From CBDAQV01 sp965199335 (GTDB taxonomy: Bacteria; Pseudomonadota; Alphaproteobacteria; CALMVH01), in the NCBI GenBank assembly GCA_965199335.1, contig CBDAQZ010000004.1:868001-932000 (forward strand): a DNA stretch of 64,000 nucleotides, read 5' to 3'. The notes under the pieces were generated by a model. That model did not search any database, was not told where the DNA came from, and was given only the letters and a program-made list of their open reading frames with translations. Shown in pieces: positions 49,639 to 58,555 of the stretch. The position numbers and the translations under genes are program-made. The stretch's first letter is position 1. Each line of letters begins with the position of its first letter.

Positions 49639-51045
49639 TCAGTGTTTTGCGCGCTTGAACCATGTCTTCCTTCGTGACGCGGGCGCTTCGAGAGCCGTCA
49701 CGAAACCGTCGAACCAGGCGCTTACGTCATTGACGCGTAGCACTTTCATCATCGCGCGCCAACGGTCCTTTCGTTCCGCCGCGTCCATGGAAAGCGCCGC
49801 TTCCAATGCGCTCGCCACCTGTTCGGTGTCATAGGGGTTAACGATCAGGGCCGCGTCTAGTTCCTGCACGGCGCCGGCAAATTGCGACAGCACCAGAACG
49901 CCAGGGTCGTCTTCGCTCTGGCAGGCGACGAATTCCTTGGCGACCAGGTTCATCCCGTCGCGCAGAGGCGTGACGCAGCAGACGTCCGCCAACCGGTAGA
50001 AACCCGACAGCACGGCGGGGGTATAGCTTTCATTGGTGTAGCGCACCGGCTGCCAGGACGGGGTGCCGTAGCGGCCGTTGATCGTACCGGTCAGGCCCGC
50101 CAGTTCCTCCTGCAAATCGCGGTAGGCGGTCACGTCGGAGCGGGTCAGCGGCGCGATCTGCAGCAGGCTGACCTTCTCGCGCCGGTGCGGGTGCAGGGTC
50201 AGCAGCTTGTCGAACGCCTTGAAGCGGTGCGGCAGGCCCTTGCTGTAGTCCAGCCGGTCGACGCCGATCATGATGCTGCCCTCGCCGATCGCGGCCTTCA
50301 GCTTGACCACCTCGGTATCGGTCTCGGCGTTCCTGGCCATCAGGCCGAACTCGTCGACATCGATGCCGACGGGGTAGACGCCCAGATGGGTAAGGCCGTT
50401 GATCGAGCGCAGCGTCCCCGGTTCGACCTCATCCGCGCCCAGGTCGCGCTTGGCATAGCGGATGAAGCGGTTCATGTCGTCCTGCGTCTGGAAGCCGATC
50501 AGGTCGTAGGCCAGCAGATGTCCGAAGATATGCTTGTGGTTGGGCACGCATTCGACGCAAGAGACCGAACCGAACGGGGTGTGCAGGAAGAACCCGATCG
50601 GGCGCTTTATGCCGGCCCGCTTCATGAAAGAGCCGACCATCAGGAAATGATAATCGTGGATCCAGAAAAGGGCGTCGTCGGTCACCAGCTGCGCCGTGCG
50701 CTCGGCCACCAGCCGGTTGATGCGCTCGTATTTCACCAGATAGGCCGGGTCGTAGACCATGAGGTCGACCCGGTTGTGCATCACCGGCCACAGCGTGCCG
50801 TTGGCCATGCCGTTGTAGAAGCCGGCGAAATCGTCCTGCGGATAGTCGATGGTGGCCAGCTTGGCGCTGCCGGCGGGGGTGATGGTCGCCGGTCCCGGCT
50901 CGCCCTCAGTCGTCTTGCCGCTCCACCCGAACCAGGTGCCGCCGCTGCTGCGCATGCCCTGGTACAGCGCCGCCGCCAGGCCGCCCGCCGCCGCAGATTT
51001 ATCGCTAAGCGATGATACGCGGTTGGAAACGACGATCAGGTTCAT
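49639..51045 (-). CDS. otsA: Trehalose-6-phosphate synthase
   Basis: 468 aa GT20. GGLAAALYQGM near 22-32 and GGTWFGWSG for glucose-6-phosphate binding, then FWIHDYHFLMVGSF, GVDRLDYSKGLPHRFKAF and PLRDGMNLVAKEFVA for UDP-glucose. It makes trehalose-6-phosphate from UDP-glucose and glucose-6-phosphate. No trehalose-6-phosphate phosphatase (otsB) is adjacent or fused. First gene of the otsA-glgE operon, so new trehalose could enter the TreS-Mak-GlgE route. Confidence 0.95.
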   Translation of the reverse strand: MNLIVVSNRVSSLSDKSAAAGGLAAALYQGMRSSGGTWFGWSGKTTEGEPGPATITPAGSAKLATIDYPQDDFAGFYNGMANGTLWPVMHNRVDLMVYDPAYLVKYERINRLVAERTAQLVTDDALFWIHDYHFLMVGSFMKRAGIKRPIGFFLHTPFGSVSCVECVPNHKHIFGHLLAYDLIGFQTQDDMNRFIRYAKRDLGADEVEPGTLRSINGLTHLGVYPVGIDVDEFGLMARNAETDTEVVKLKAAIGEGSIMIGVDRLDYSKGLPHRFKAFDKLLTLHPHRREKVSLLQIAPLTRSDVTAYRDLQEELAGLTGTINGRYGTPSWQPVRYTNESYTPAVLSGFYRLADVCCVTPLRDGMNLVAKEFVACQSEDDPGVLVLSQFAGAVQELDAALIVNPYDTEQVASALEAALSMDAAERKDRWRAMMKVLRVNDVSAWFDGFVTALEAPASRRKTWFKRAKH

Positions 51046-51133
51046 GAATTAAGCGCTGCAAGCCCAGGATATGAATTACCATCGTATCCATCTAAAGGCA
51101 GGAGACAAGAGCGTTTTAAAGTTAGCGCTACAA

Positions 51134-52288
51134 CTATCCTGACATGCCAGATTGAGAAAAACGAGGACTGTCTGTGGGAGATGGTGATGCCACAACCTTT
51201 GGTTCAACTGGCTTTGGCGTTGCTTGAAAATCAAAAGCATCAAGACCCTTGGCAATTCGAGCCGAGATCTTGTCGCTAAAGTCCCTGACCATCTCACGGG
51301 TTTTAGGGTCGAGATCTTTTGATACTTTCACAAGATCATCTCTAACACAGATCAGACTTTTTTCGTTTCCGTCTTCTTTATATAGACGAGCCTTACGGTC
51401 AAAACGACGTGGATCGCCGTTGCCAATCAGAGTATGATCTTTATCATACATATAAATGTGGTCGCTGTCTCCAACCAAGACTTTACCATCGATACCAGCA
51501 TTTGCCTCTAAAAAATTTGCAAACTCTATTGCCGAATGCATTGTTCGTGCCAAAGATTGGTAATCCGTTGATGAGTGTTGCCGACAGTTTTTTGAGCCGA
51601 TTTCCAGCGCTAAAGTTTCTAGCATTTGGGTCATGTAGTTCTCATTGTACCATAGATATGCATCTGCCTCTTCAACTTCAAACCCGCAGGATTGAATGGT
51701 CTGATTGATGGCGTATTTGTGGGCCAGCTCCCGCAAGGCCAGCTCGCGTTTTTTAAGGTCAGTTATCCCTGAAATCTTTTTATATGAAAAACCAACACTG
51801 AATTCATTGTCAGATTCTGCGCAAAGTATTGCTTCATCTTCAGCTGTGTAGTTTTTGGTCTTGTAAGTGGCGATATTGCCGTTTCTCGAAAACAACGCGT
51901 CTGTTTCTTCGGAGGGCATCACCACCACAGCGTTCGGCACATGCAAAGGATCGCGGGCGTTGGTTGGCCAGAATGTATCCACCGTCGTTATTGTAGGCGG
52001 TGCACCATTGGTCTTTATCATATCCTGGAAGGGGGCAATGACGGCATAAGGAGTATCTTCCCATGACCCGAACGAATGGCTGCTAACTTTATGGTTTAGC
52101 GCAAAATGTACTGTATTACGGGGTTTCTGTCCACCAGTTGCAATGTAGGTAGAATTTATATCTACGCTACCATCGGCATTTATTTCAGGCAAGTAAAGTG
52201 TGCTGTGAACAAGGCAAAGCCCCTCAAGATTGAGGGCACCATCCACAATGGTTGGTTTCAATAAGCCATCAGAGTTTACACTGGCCAT
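51134..52288 (-). CDS. AT-richer orphan protein of unknown function
   Basis: 384 aa from ATG 52288; a GTG two codons upstream is possible. Codon use is clearly less GC-rich than the flanks. There is no signal peptide or membrane helix. Recognisable patches: NTVHFALNHKVSSHSFGSWED, TTVDTFWPTNARDPLHVPNAVV, LVGDSDHIYMYDKDHTLIGNGDPRRF. A Pro/Ser-rich C-terminal tail of about 30 residues ends it. The composition suggests horizontal acquisition. The soluble fold plus disordered tail would fit an exported effector, but no secretion signal proves it. Weak ribosome-binding site. Confidence 0.6.
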   Translation of the reverse strand: MASVNSDGLLKPTIVDGALNLEGLCLVHSTLYLPEINADGSVDINSTYIATGGQKPRNTVHFALNHKVSSHSFGSWEDTPYAVIAPFQDMIKTNGAPPTITTVDTFWPTNARDPLHVPNAVVVMPSEETDALFSRNGNIATYKTKNYTAEDEAILCAESDNEFSVGFSYKKISGITDLKKRELALRELAHKYAINQTIQSCGFEVEEADAYLWYNENYMTQMLETLALEIGSKNCRQHSSTDYQSLARTMHSAIEFANFLEANAGIDGKVLVGDSDHIYMYDKDHTLIGNGDPRRFDRKARLYKEDGNEKSLICVRDDLVKVSKDLDPKTREMVRDFSDKISARIAKGLDAFDFQATPKPVEPKVVASPSPTDSPRFSQSGMSG

Positions 52289-52353
52289 AGCCACAATCTA
52301 AAGTAAAAGTTTTAATATGCACTTATTGCGGCTGATTCATATTCCTATATGAC

Positions 52354-52995
52354 TTAGTTCGGCGCGCCGATCTGGTGGTTGTTCATCGCGTCGATCAGGG
52401 CCTGAACCTTGCCGCCGTTGCGATCGATGACCGAGGAGAACTCCGATCGCTCGGTGGCGCTCATCGAAACACCCTCGACCGCCACGTCCACGATCTTGTA
52501 GCCCTCCGGCTCGGACCGTACGCGCCAGGTCACATTGATCGGCGGCGCGCCGTTGCCTTGCATGATCTGGCTTTCGACCATGGTGTCGCGGCCCTGCTTG
52601 GTCTCGCGGCCGGTCTTGAAGCTGCCGCCCGAATAATCGCGGAAGCGCAACGCATAGGCATCCACGATCATGTTCTCGAACGCCTGCTGGTACTGCTGGC
52701 GCTGGTCGTCGGTGGCGACATTGTAATACGATCCCAGCACGAACCGGCCGATCGACTTCAGGTCGAACGACTTGCGCAGGATTTCGCGGAACCTGGCCTC
52801 GGTCTCATCGTTGGTCAGGCGCTTGCCGTTGATGCTGTTCAGGGCCTCGTCCGCCAGGCTCTGCACGAACTGGCTGGCGCCGGTTGTAGCGGCGGGCGCG
52901 GCCGTCGCCGTCGGCGCCTGGGCATAGGCGGCTGGGTTGAAACCCATGACCAGGGGAAGGCCGAGCGCGGCGGCAAAGAGCCAGTTGTTACGCAT
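52354..52995 (-). CDS. mlaC: MlaC-family phospholipid-binding periplasmic protein
   Basis: 213 aa from ATG 52995, where the signal peptide MRNNWLFAAALGLPLVMGF begins. An alternative ATG at 53061 overlaps the mlaA stop by ATGA but would put 22 charged residues before the signal. Mature motifs: FVQSLADEALNSI, FREILRKSFDLKSIGRFVLG, YQQAFENMIVDAYALRF, VTWRVRSEPEGYKIVDVAVEGVSM. MlaC shuttles phospholipid between the MlaA outer-membrane complex and the MlaFEDB ABC transporter. The latter is not in the window. Confidence 0.9.
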   Translation of the reverse strand: MRNNWLFAAALGLPLVMGFNPAAYAQAPTATAAPAATTGASQFVQSLADEALNSINGKRLTNDETEARFREILRKSFDLKSIGRFVLGSYYNVATDDQRQQYQQAFENMIVDAYALRFRDYSGGSFKTGRETKQGRDTMVESQIMQGNGAPPINVTWRVRSEPEGYKIVDVAVEGVSMSATERSEFSSVIDRNGGKVQALIDAMNNHQIGAPN

Positions 52996-53057
52996 CAGGA
53001 TGAATCCTTTTCCTTCGTGCAGTTCTTGTTCGGCGTTCTTTTTATGAATAAAGACGC

Positions 53058-53816
53058 TCATTTGGTGGTTCCTGTCGCAGGATCGGTATAGTCGGGAATG
53101 TCAGCAGTGCCGCCCGTGGAGCCCGGTGTCTCGCGATCCGCCGCTTCCAATTGCTGCAGATAGATGCTGCGGACAGCCGCATATTCGTCGACCGAACTGC
53201 GATGCAGGTCGTCGATCTGTTCAATATAATGCGAACGCTGGTCGACCAGGCCAATTGCACCCTCGCCTATCGAAGCGGCGAACGGGATGAAGTAATCGAT
53301 CGGGTCCCCTGCGGCGTCCGCGGCATAACCGACCGCCTCGCGCGGGGTCGACGGGCCGAGCAACGGCAGTACCAGATAAGGGCCGTGGCCGACGCCATAG
53401 AATGCCAGCGTATGGCCGAAACCGTTGCTTTGCGGGTCGAGGCCGGCAGGCTTGCCGACATCCAGCACACCGGCGAAGCCCATGGTCGAATTCAGCAGGA
53501 TCCGGCCCAGGCTGGTGCCGGCGCCTTCAAAGTCGCCCTGCAGCAATTCGTTGGCCATGATATAGGGGGTGTTCAGGTTCTGCAGGAAATTGTGCACGCC
53601 GGTGCGCACTTCCTCGGGCAGGTTGTCGCGATAGGCGACCGCGACCGGGCGAAATACGGCGGCATCGGCCTGGTTGTTCAGATCGTAGATGTCGCGGTTG
53701 GTTTCCTCGTACGGGTCGTAGGGCTTGCCATTGGCGTCTTCCATCTGCTCGGCGCAGGCCGACAGCAGGGTAACGCTCAGCAGGGCCGCGCAGGCAAGTC
53801 CGACATATCTTTTCAT
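53058..53816 (-). CDS. mlaA: Outer-membrane phospholipid-removal lipoprotein MlaA (VacJ)
   Basis: 252 aa from ATG 53816. Lipoprotein signal with lipobox LLSAC at about 17-21. Family core: DPYEETNRDIYDLNNQADAA, FLQNLNTPYIMANELLQGD, LGRILLNSTMGFAGVLDVG, HTLAFYGVGHGPYLVLPLLGPSTPRE. MlaA forms a channel in the outer membrane that removes misplaced phospholipid from the outer leaflet. The stop overlaps the first possible mlaC start. A disordered Thr/Gly tail follows residue 230. Confidence 0.94.
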   Translation of the reverse strand: MKRYVGLACAALLSVTLLSACAEQMEDANGKPYDPYEETNRDIYDLNNQADAAVFRPVAVAYRDNLPEEVRTGVHNFLQNLNTPYIMANELLQGDFEGAGTSLGRILLNSTMGFAGVLDVGKPAGLDPQSNGFGHTLAFYGVGHGPYLVLPLLGPSTPREAVGYAADAAGDPIDYFIPFAASIGEGAIGLVDQRSHYIEQIDDLHRSSVDEYAAVRSIYLQQLEAADRETPGSTGGTADIPDYTDPATGTTK

Positions 53817-53923
53817 AGCAGGTCCATTTCGCACAAAATCCAAGTCTTCGCCATATACATCAAAAAAGCCTTACGTCACGAGGGGTATAAACCACAGTTT
53901 TCCGATTTGGAAGAAAGTGTGAC

Positions 53924-54958
53924 TTAAACAACATGGTTTGTGTCTTCGTTCCGGGGTTTTACAAGAGCGTTTTGCCCTACTACCTGTGTAATACTGATTA
54001 ACTGATCCGGATGCTGTTGCCTGACCAGTGACGCATAATCCTGTGGAATAACACGGTGGTACCCGATACTTACGCCGAGGTCTGCCGGTTGCGACTTCGC
54101 CGCGCGGTATTTATCCGGCAGGATCACGTGGGTTATGCCGTTTTCAGCCAGATGCCGCCCGTCCGTCAACGATTTCGGGTTCGACAAATACAGCGTACAG
54201 CCGGAAACCGACGCGCCGCTGGCCTGCGTGACTTCCAACGCGCCATCGGCCTCGTCCCGTTTCGACCAGCTGCCCAGCGCGCGCACGATCTTGTCGTCGA
54301 CCGCGGGCGGATAGGAAGGACGGCGGGCGATCACCTCGCCGGTACCGCCCTTGTGCCAGCCTTCCAGATACTGAGCCAGCGACAGGAAGCGGCTGTCCCA
54401 GTCGACCGAGCCGGATGCGATCGGCGGGTGGTAGATCTTCTGCACCGCCACCTGGTAGCGCGCGATGGCCGGGTCGTATTGCCGGATCTCGATGCCGTTG
54501 CTCAGCAGCGTTTCCAGCCCGGTGCGCCAGAAACCGTCGCCATGCGTGTTCGAATGCACCTCCGCCTTGACCATGACGACGGTGGAGATCCCGGCATCGA
54601 CGATCGCGGTGGCGCAGGCGGAACAGGGAATGGCGTCGGAATACAGCGTGCAGCCTTTGGCCGGCAGGCCGATGGTCGCCAGGTTCAGAAGGTCGTTGCG
54701 CTCGGCGCACATCGTCATCTCGCGCTTCAGCGGGTGCTGGGAGAAAGCGGGATTGCCGTCGTCCAGCCCGCGCGGCAGGCCGTTGAAGCCCAGGCTGCGG
54801 AACCGGCCGTCCGGGCCGGTGATGATCGAGACATGCTTGGTGCCGCTGTGCTTGGGCCAGCCATGCAGCTCGTCCACGATCAGATCCATCCAGCGCATGT
54901 CGGCGGCTGTGGCGGGCAGAGCCCGGTATTCGGGCGGAAGAAGGCGGTGCAGGCTCAT
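53924..54958 (-). CDS. Tandem dCMP-deaminase-like protein with degenerate second domain
   Basis: 344 aa. Residues 20-165 are a deoxycytidylate/cytidine deaminase domain: GFNGLPRGLDD (57-67), zinc site CAE at 84-86 with catalytic Glu86, and PCSAC at 111-115. Residues 185-344 look like a second copy: FLSLAQYLEGWHKGGTGEVI matches the start of the first domain, and GCTLYLSNPKSL matches GCTLYSDAIPCSAC. However, the Cys and Glu ligands are missing, so it is probably structural or allosteric. The active half should deaminate dCMP or a related pyrimidine. Stand-alone gene. Confidence 0.8.
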   Translation of the reverse strand: MSLHRLLPPEYRALPATAADMRWMDLIVDELHGWPKHSGTKHVSIITGPDGRFRSLGFNGLPRGLDDGNPAFSQHPLKREMTMCAERNDLLNLATIGLPAKGCTLYSDAIPCSACATAIVDAGISTVVMVKAEVHSNTHGDGFWRTGLETLLSNGIEIRQYDPAIARYQVAVQKIYHPPIASGSVDWDSRFLSLAQYLEGWHKGGTGEVIARRPSYPPAVDDKIVRALGSWSKRDEADGALEVTQASGASVSGCTLYLSNPKSLTDGRHLAENGITHVILPDKYRAAKSQPADLGVSIGYHRVIPQDYASLVRQQHPDQLISITQVVGQNALVKPRNEDTNHVV

Positions 54959-55082
54959 TGGTCCGGAAGAGCTTATTATCGGTTCGCTAGCTTATATATA
55001 AGCCGCCCGGTGTGAAGTTTTTATAACCTCTGCACATGATTTTCATGGTCGAAGAGCCCGGCCTACCCCATATCTGATTTCT

Positions 55083-57335
55083 ATGTCCGACACCGAACTG
55101 CTTTCCAACGGCGATACCGCGCCCGCGTATCTGGCCACGCTCAACCCCGCGCAGCGCGCGGCGGTGGAAAGCGTCGACGGGCCGGTGCTTGTGCTGGCCG
55201 GGGCGGGCACCGGCAAGACGCGCGTGCTGACGACCCGGCTGGTACACCTGCTGGCGACGCGGCGTGCCTTCGCCAGCCAGATCATGGCCGTCACCTTCAC
55301 TAACAAGGCCGCCAAGGAGATGCAGCACCGCGTCGGCCAGATGGTCGGCCAGAGCGTCGACGGCTGGTGGCTGGGCACGTTCCATGCCCTTGCCGCGCGG
55401 CTGCTGCGCCGCCATGCCGAGCTGGTCGGGCTGAAATCCAACTTCACCATCCTCGATACCGACGACCAGCAGCGCCTGATCAAGCAGCTGCTGCAGGCCG
55501 AGAACATCGACGACAAGAAATGGCCCCCCCGCCTCGTGCTGTCGGCGATCGACCGCTGGAAGGACCGGGCGCTGACGCCGGACAAGCTGAAAGCCGACGA
55601 TGCCGGCGACCTGGCCGGCGGCTGCGCCGTCGCGCTGTACGCCATGTACCAGCAGCGGCTGAAGGAGCTGAACGCCTGCGATTTCGGCGACCTGTTGCTG
55701 CACACCATCACCATCTTCCAGGATCCGGCGAACGGCGTGCTGGCCGATTGCCACCGCCGCTTCCGCTATCTGCTGGTCGACGAATACCAGGATACCAACG
55801 TGGCGCAGTATCTGTGGCTGCGCCTGCTGGCGCAGGGCAACCACAATATCTGCTGCGTCGGCGACGACGACCAGTCGATCTATGGCTGGCGAGGGGCGGA
55901 GATCGGCAACATCCTGCGCTTCGAGAAGGATTTCCCTGGCGCCACCATCGTGCGGCTGGAACAGAACTACCGCTCGACCTCGCACATCCTCGCCGCCGCG
56001 TCCGGCGTGATCGCCAACAACCAGGGCCGCCTCGGCAAGACGCTATGGACCGAGGCCGACGGCGGCGAGCGCGTCAAGGTGCGCGCCCTGTGGGACGGGC
56101 AGGAGGAAGCGCGCTGGGTCGGCGACGAGATCGAGGCGCTGCAGCGCACCAAGGTGCGGCTGGACCAGATGGCGATCCTGGTGCGCGCCGGCTTCCAGAC
56201 CCGCGCCTTCGAGGAACGGTTCATGACTCTGGGCCTGCCCTACCGCGTCATCGGCGGCGCGCGCTTCTACGAGCGGCTGGAGATAAGGGACGCCCTGGCC
56301 TATTTCCGCATCGTCGCCCAGCCCAGCGACGACCTGGCGTTCGAGCGCATCATCAACAAGCCCAAACGCGGCATCGGCGACACCACCGTGGTCACGATCC
56401 ACCAGGCGGCGAGGGCGATGGGCGTGTCGATGGTCGAGGCCGTGCTGCGCCTGGTCGAGACCGACGAGCTGAAGCCCAAGATGCGCTCGACCCTGCGCCA
56501 GCTTATGGGCGACATCGCGCGCTGGCGGCAGGCGCTGCACACCACCGGCCATGTCGAGATTGCCAAGGTGATCCTGGACGAATCCGGCTATACCGGCATG
56601 TGGCAGGCGGACAAGACGCCAGAGGCGGCAGGGCGGCTGGAAAACCTGAAGGAACTGACCACCGCGATGGGCGAATTCGAATCCCTCGAGGGATTCCTGG
56701 AGCATGTCAGCCTGGTCATGGAGATGCAGGACAATTCCGAGGGCGAGATGGTCAGCCTGATGACCCTGCACGGCGCCAAGGGCCTGGAATTCGACATCGT
56801 GTTCCTTCCGGGGTGGGAGGAGGGCGTGTTCCCCAACCAGCGCGCGATCGACGAAAGCGGCGTCGCCGGGCTGGAGGAAGAACGGCGCCTCGCCTATGTC
56901 GGCCTCACCCGCGCCCGCCAGCGCGCCTTCATTAGCCATGCCGCCAACCGCCAGATATTCGGCAGCTGGATGGCCTCGCAACCCTCGCGCTTCGTGAACG
57001 AGCTGCCCGCCGACGTGATCGAGACCGACGGCGCGCCCGGCCTTGCCGCCGCGCACCAGGACCTGATGGCGCAGCAGTTCAGCACCCAGTTCAACCAGAT
57101 GGCCAAGCGCATCCCGGCGCGGTTGCCGACGCATTCCGAACCCAGCGCGTTCAGCGCTGCCGCCCGGCCGCGCCCGGCCCAGCCCTTCGCCAAGGGGGCG
57201 CGCGTCTTCCATCAGAAATTCGGCTACGGCACCGTGCTGTGGGTCGACAACGACAAGCTGGAAATCGAATTCGACGCCGCGGGACTGAAGAAGGTCATGG
57301 ACAGCTTCGTTACGCCGGCGGAGAAGGCGGGATGA
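55083..57335 (+). CDS. uvrD: UvrD/PcrA superfamily 1 DNA helicase
   Basis: 750 aa. Walker A AGAGTGKTRVL from 40, motif Ia AVTFTNKAAKEM, Walker B LVDEYQDTN, motif III GDDDQSIYGWRGAEI, motif V HGAKGLEFDIVF, motif VI RLAYVGLTRARQ. The C terminus has the Tudor-like FGYGTVLWVDNDKLEIEFD typical of PcrA/UvrD. 3'-5' helicase acting in nucleotide excision and mismatch repair, the latter with MutL. Divergent from the deaminase; start region 54959-55082. Confidence 0.95.
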   Translation: MSDTELLSNGDTAPAYLATLNPAQRAAVESVDGPVLVLAGAGTGKTRVLTTRLVHLLATRRAFASQIMAVTFTNKAAKEMQHRVGQMVGQSVDGWWLGTFHALAARLLRRHAELVGLKSNFTILDTDDQQRLIKQLLQAENIDDKKWPPRLVLSAIDRWKDRALTPDKLKADDAGDLAGGCAVALYAMYQQRLKELNACDFGDLLLHTITIFQDPANGVLADCHRRFRYLLVDEYQDTNVAQYLWLRLLAQGNHNICCVGDDDQSIYGWRGAEIGNILRFEKDFPGATIVRLEQNYRSTSHILAAASGVIANNQGRLGKTLWTEADGGERVKVRALWDGQEEARWVGDEIEALQRTKVRLDQMAILVRAGFQTRAFEERFMTLGLPYRVIGGARFYERLEIRDALAYFRIVAQPSDDLAFERIINKPKRGIGDTTVVTIHQAARAMGVSMVEAVLRLVETDELKPKMRSTLRQLMGDIARWRQALHTTGHVEIAKVILDESGYTGMWQADKTPEAAGRLENLKELTTAMGEFESLEGFLEHVSLVMEMQDNSEGEMVSLMTLHGAKGLEFDIVFLPGWEEGVFPNQRAIDESGVAGLEEERRLAYVGLTRARQRAFISHAANRQIFGSWMASQPSRFVNELPADVIETDGAPGLAAAHQDLMAQQFSTQFNQMAKRIPARLPTHSEPSAFSAAARPRPAQPFAKGARVFHQKFGYGTVLWVDNDKLEIEFDAAGLKKVMDSFVTPAEKAG

Positions 57336-57342
57336 TCGGCTC

Positions 57343-57360
57343 TCCTGAAATTATTCAGGA
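57343..57360. terminator. Hairpin between convergent genes
   Basis: TCCTGAA-ATTA-TTCAGGA, a seven-pair stem with a four-base loop, in the 27 bases between the uvrD stop and the glycosidase stop. No long T run follows on either strand, so termination efficiency is uncertain. Confidence 0.5.
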
Positions 57361-57362
57361 TA

Positions 57363-58469
57363 CTACTTCAATAGATTTGCCTCGATCGACAGTTTTCCAC
57401 TATCCGTAAGACCGCCACAGCGCCATAGGCTGCCGTAAGATACGGTCTTCGCAGAAGGGTCGCTGTTCCACGAGAAGTAGAGCAGGCCGGCAAGGCGTCC
57501 TTGCTGGGCGTAGGATCGAAAATCGCCCATCAGTTCTTTCACCAGAGTGGCGCGGCCAGTGTCATCGATGGGACATGCCATGTCCAGGTTATTGAACCCC
57601 CACTCGGTGACCCAGCAGGGCTTTCCATCCTTGCTGCCGGGGGCACGGCATTCCGTGAAATCGTATTTGGCAAGTTTCGACCTGCGATCGGCAGCGGCTT
57701 TCGGATCTCCCGGCGAATTGCCATACGGGTAGATATGGATGGCATACCCGTCCACCAGGCTATCGAGGCCATGGGCACGCATATATTCGATAGTGGAATT
57801 GATGCTTACGATATCGCCCTTCGGTTTGCCCGGCAGCTTCCCGTCATCCTGTTCATAGTTTCCCAGGCCCGCAGTCAAGACCGGCGTCAGCTGGTTCAGC
57901 TGGGAATGGTCCCTGATATCCTTGAGAACGGCCAATAGTTTTAGGTAATTATCGTATCCTTTTGCAATCTGCCGGCCTTCCGGATCGTGACTCAGTTGAG
58001 CTAGGCTCAGTTGTACGCCTCGACCGGGGAGCGGAAATTCCGGGTTGGTCCCAGAAAGGTTGATCTCGTTGCCAAGTTCGAAGGCGGAAAACACCACCCC
58101 CTGTTTTTCCAGGCTTGCAAGAACAGGCGCGAACGTGCTGCGAAATTGTTCGGGGTCTGCGGCGGAAAGCGGATTTTTTCCAAAGGGATCATAGCCGCCG
58201 AAATGATAGATAAGCCACTCTATCCTGATACCGTGGTCCCACGCGCGTTTTGCAAAATCGACACCCTTCGCATCCTGTGTGATGCTCGCCCGGATCACTT
58301 TTACACCAGCAACTTTCATCTGGTCCAGCATAGTATTCTGGGCGTCGATACCAAGTTTGTAAGGGTCTACGATATTTACACCGATCGCGACATTCTGAGC
58401 AAAGGAGATAGACGGAATCGCAAGCGTAATAAAAAGTCCAATGACAAGAAAATAAGAACGTAGCTTCAT
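57363..58469 (-). CDS. Secreted clan GH-A glycoside hydrolase
   Basis: 368 aa with signal peptide (cleavage near 24, SISFA-QN). A TIM-barrel glycosidase with acid/base Glu135 in FELGNEIN and nucleophile Glu289 in CWVTEWGFNN, the two-Glu signature of clan A (GH5/GH39/GH53-like). YAIHIYPYG supplies the barrel His. Substrate unknown. A beta-glucan, galactan or exopolysaccharide is possible. Codon use is slightly AT-richer than neighbours. Monocistronic. Confidence 0.8.
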   Translation of the reverse strand: MKLRSYFLVIGLFITLAIPSISFAQNVAIGVNIVDPYKLGIDAQNTMLDQMKVAGVKVIRASITQDAKGVDFAKRAWDHGIRIEWLIYHFGGYDPFGKNPLSAADPEQFRSTFAPVLASLEKQGVVFSAFELGNEINLSGTNPEFPLPGRGVQLSLAQLSHDPEGRQIAKGYDNYLKLLAVLKDIRDHSQLNQLTPVLTAGLGNYEQDDGKLPGKPKGDIVSINSTIEYMRAHGLDSLVDGYAIHIYPYGNSPGDPKAAADRRSKLAKYDFTECRAPGSKDGKPCWVTEWGFNNLDMACPIDDTGRATLVKELMGDFRSYAQQGRLAGLLYFSWNSDPSAKTVSYGSLWRCGGLTDSGKLSIEANLLK

Positions 58470-58555
58470 GATATAAACCCTTGTCCAGCAGACTTGATTT
58501 TAGCGCACACGATTAAGTGGATAATTTACAAGATAGAGCCTGCGGGGATAGTGGG

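Noticed and set aside
46549..49677. 1042-codon plus-strand frame opposite amylase-glgE
   Set aside because: Antisense shadow caused by high GC; no start signal, no motif, and the minus strand encodes a complete enzyme.
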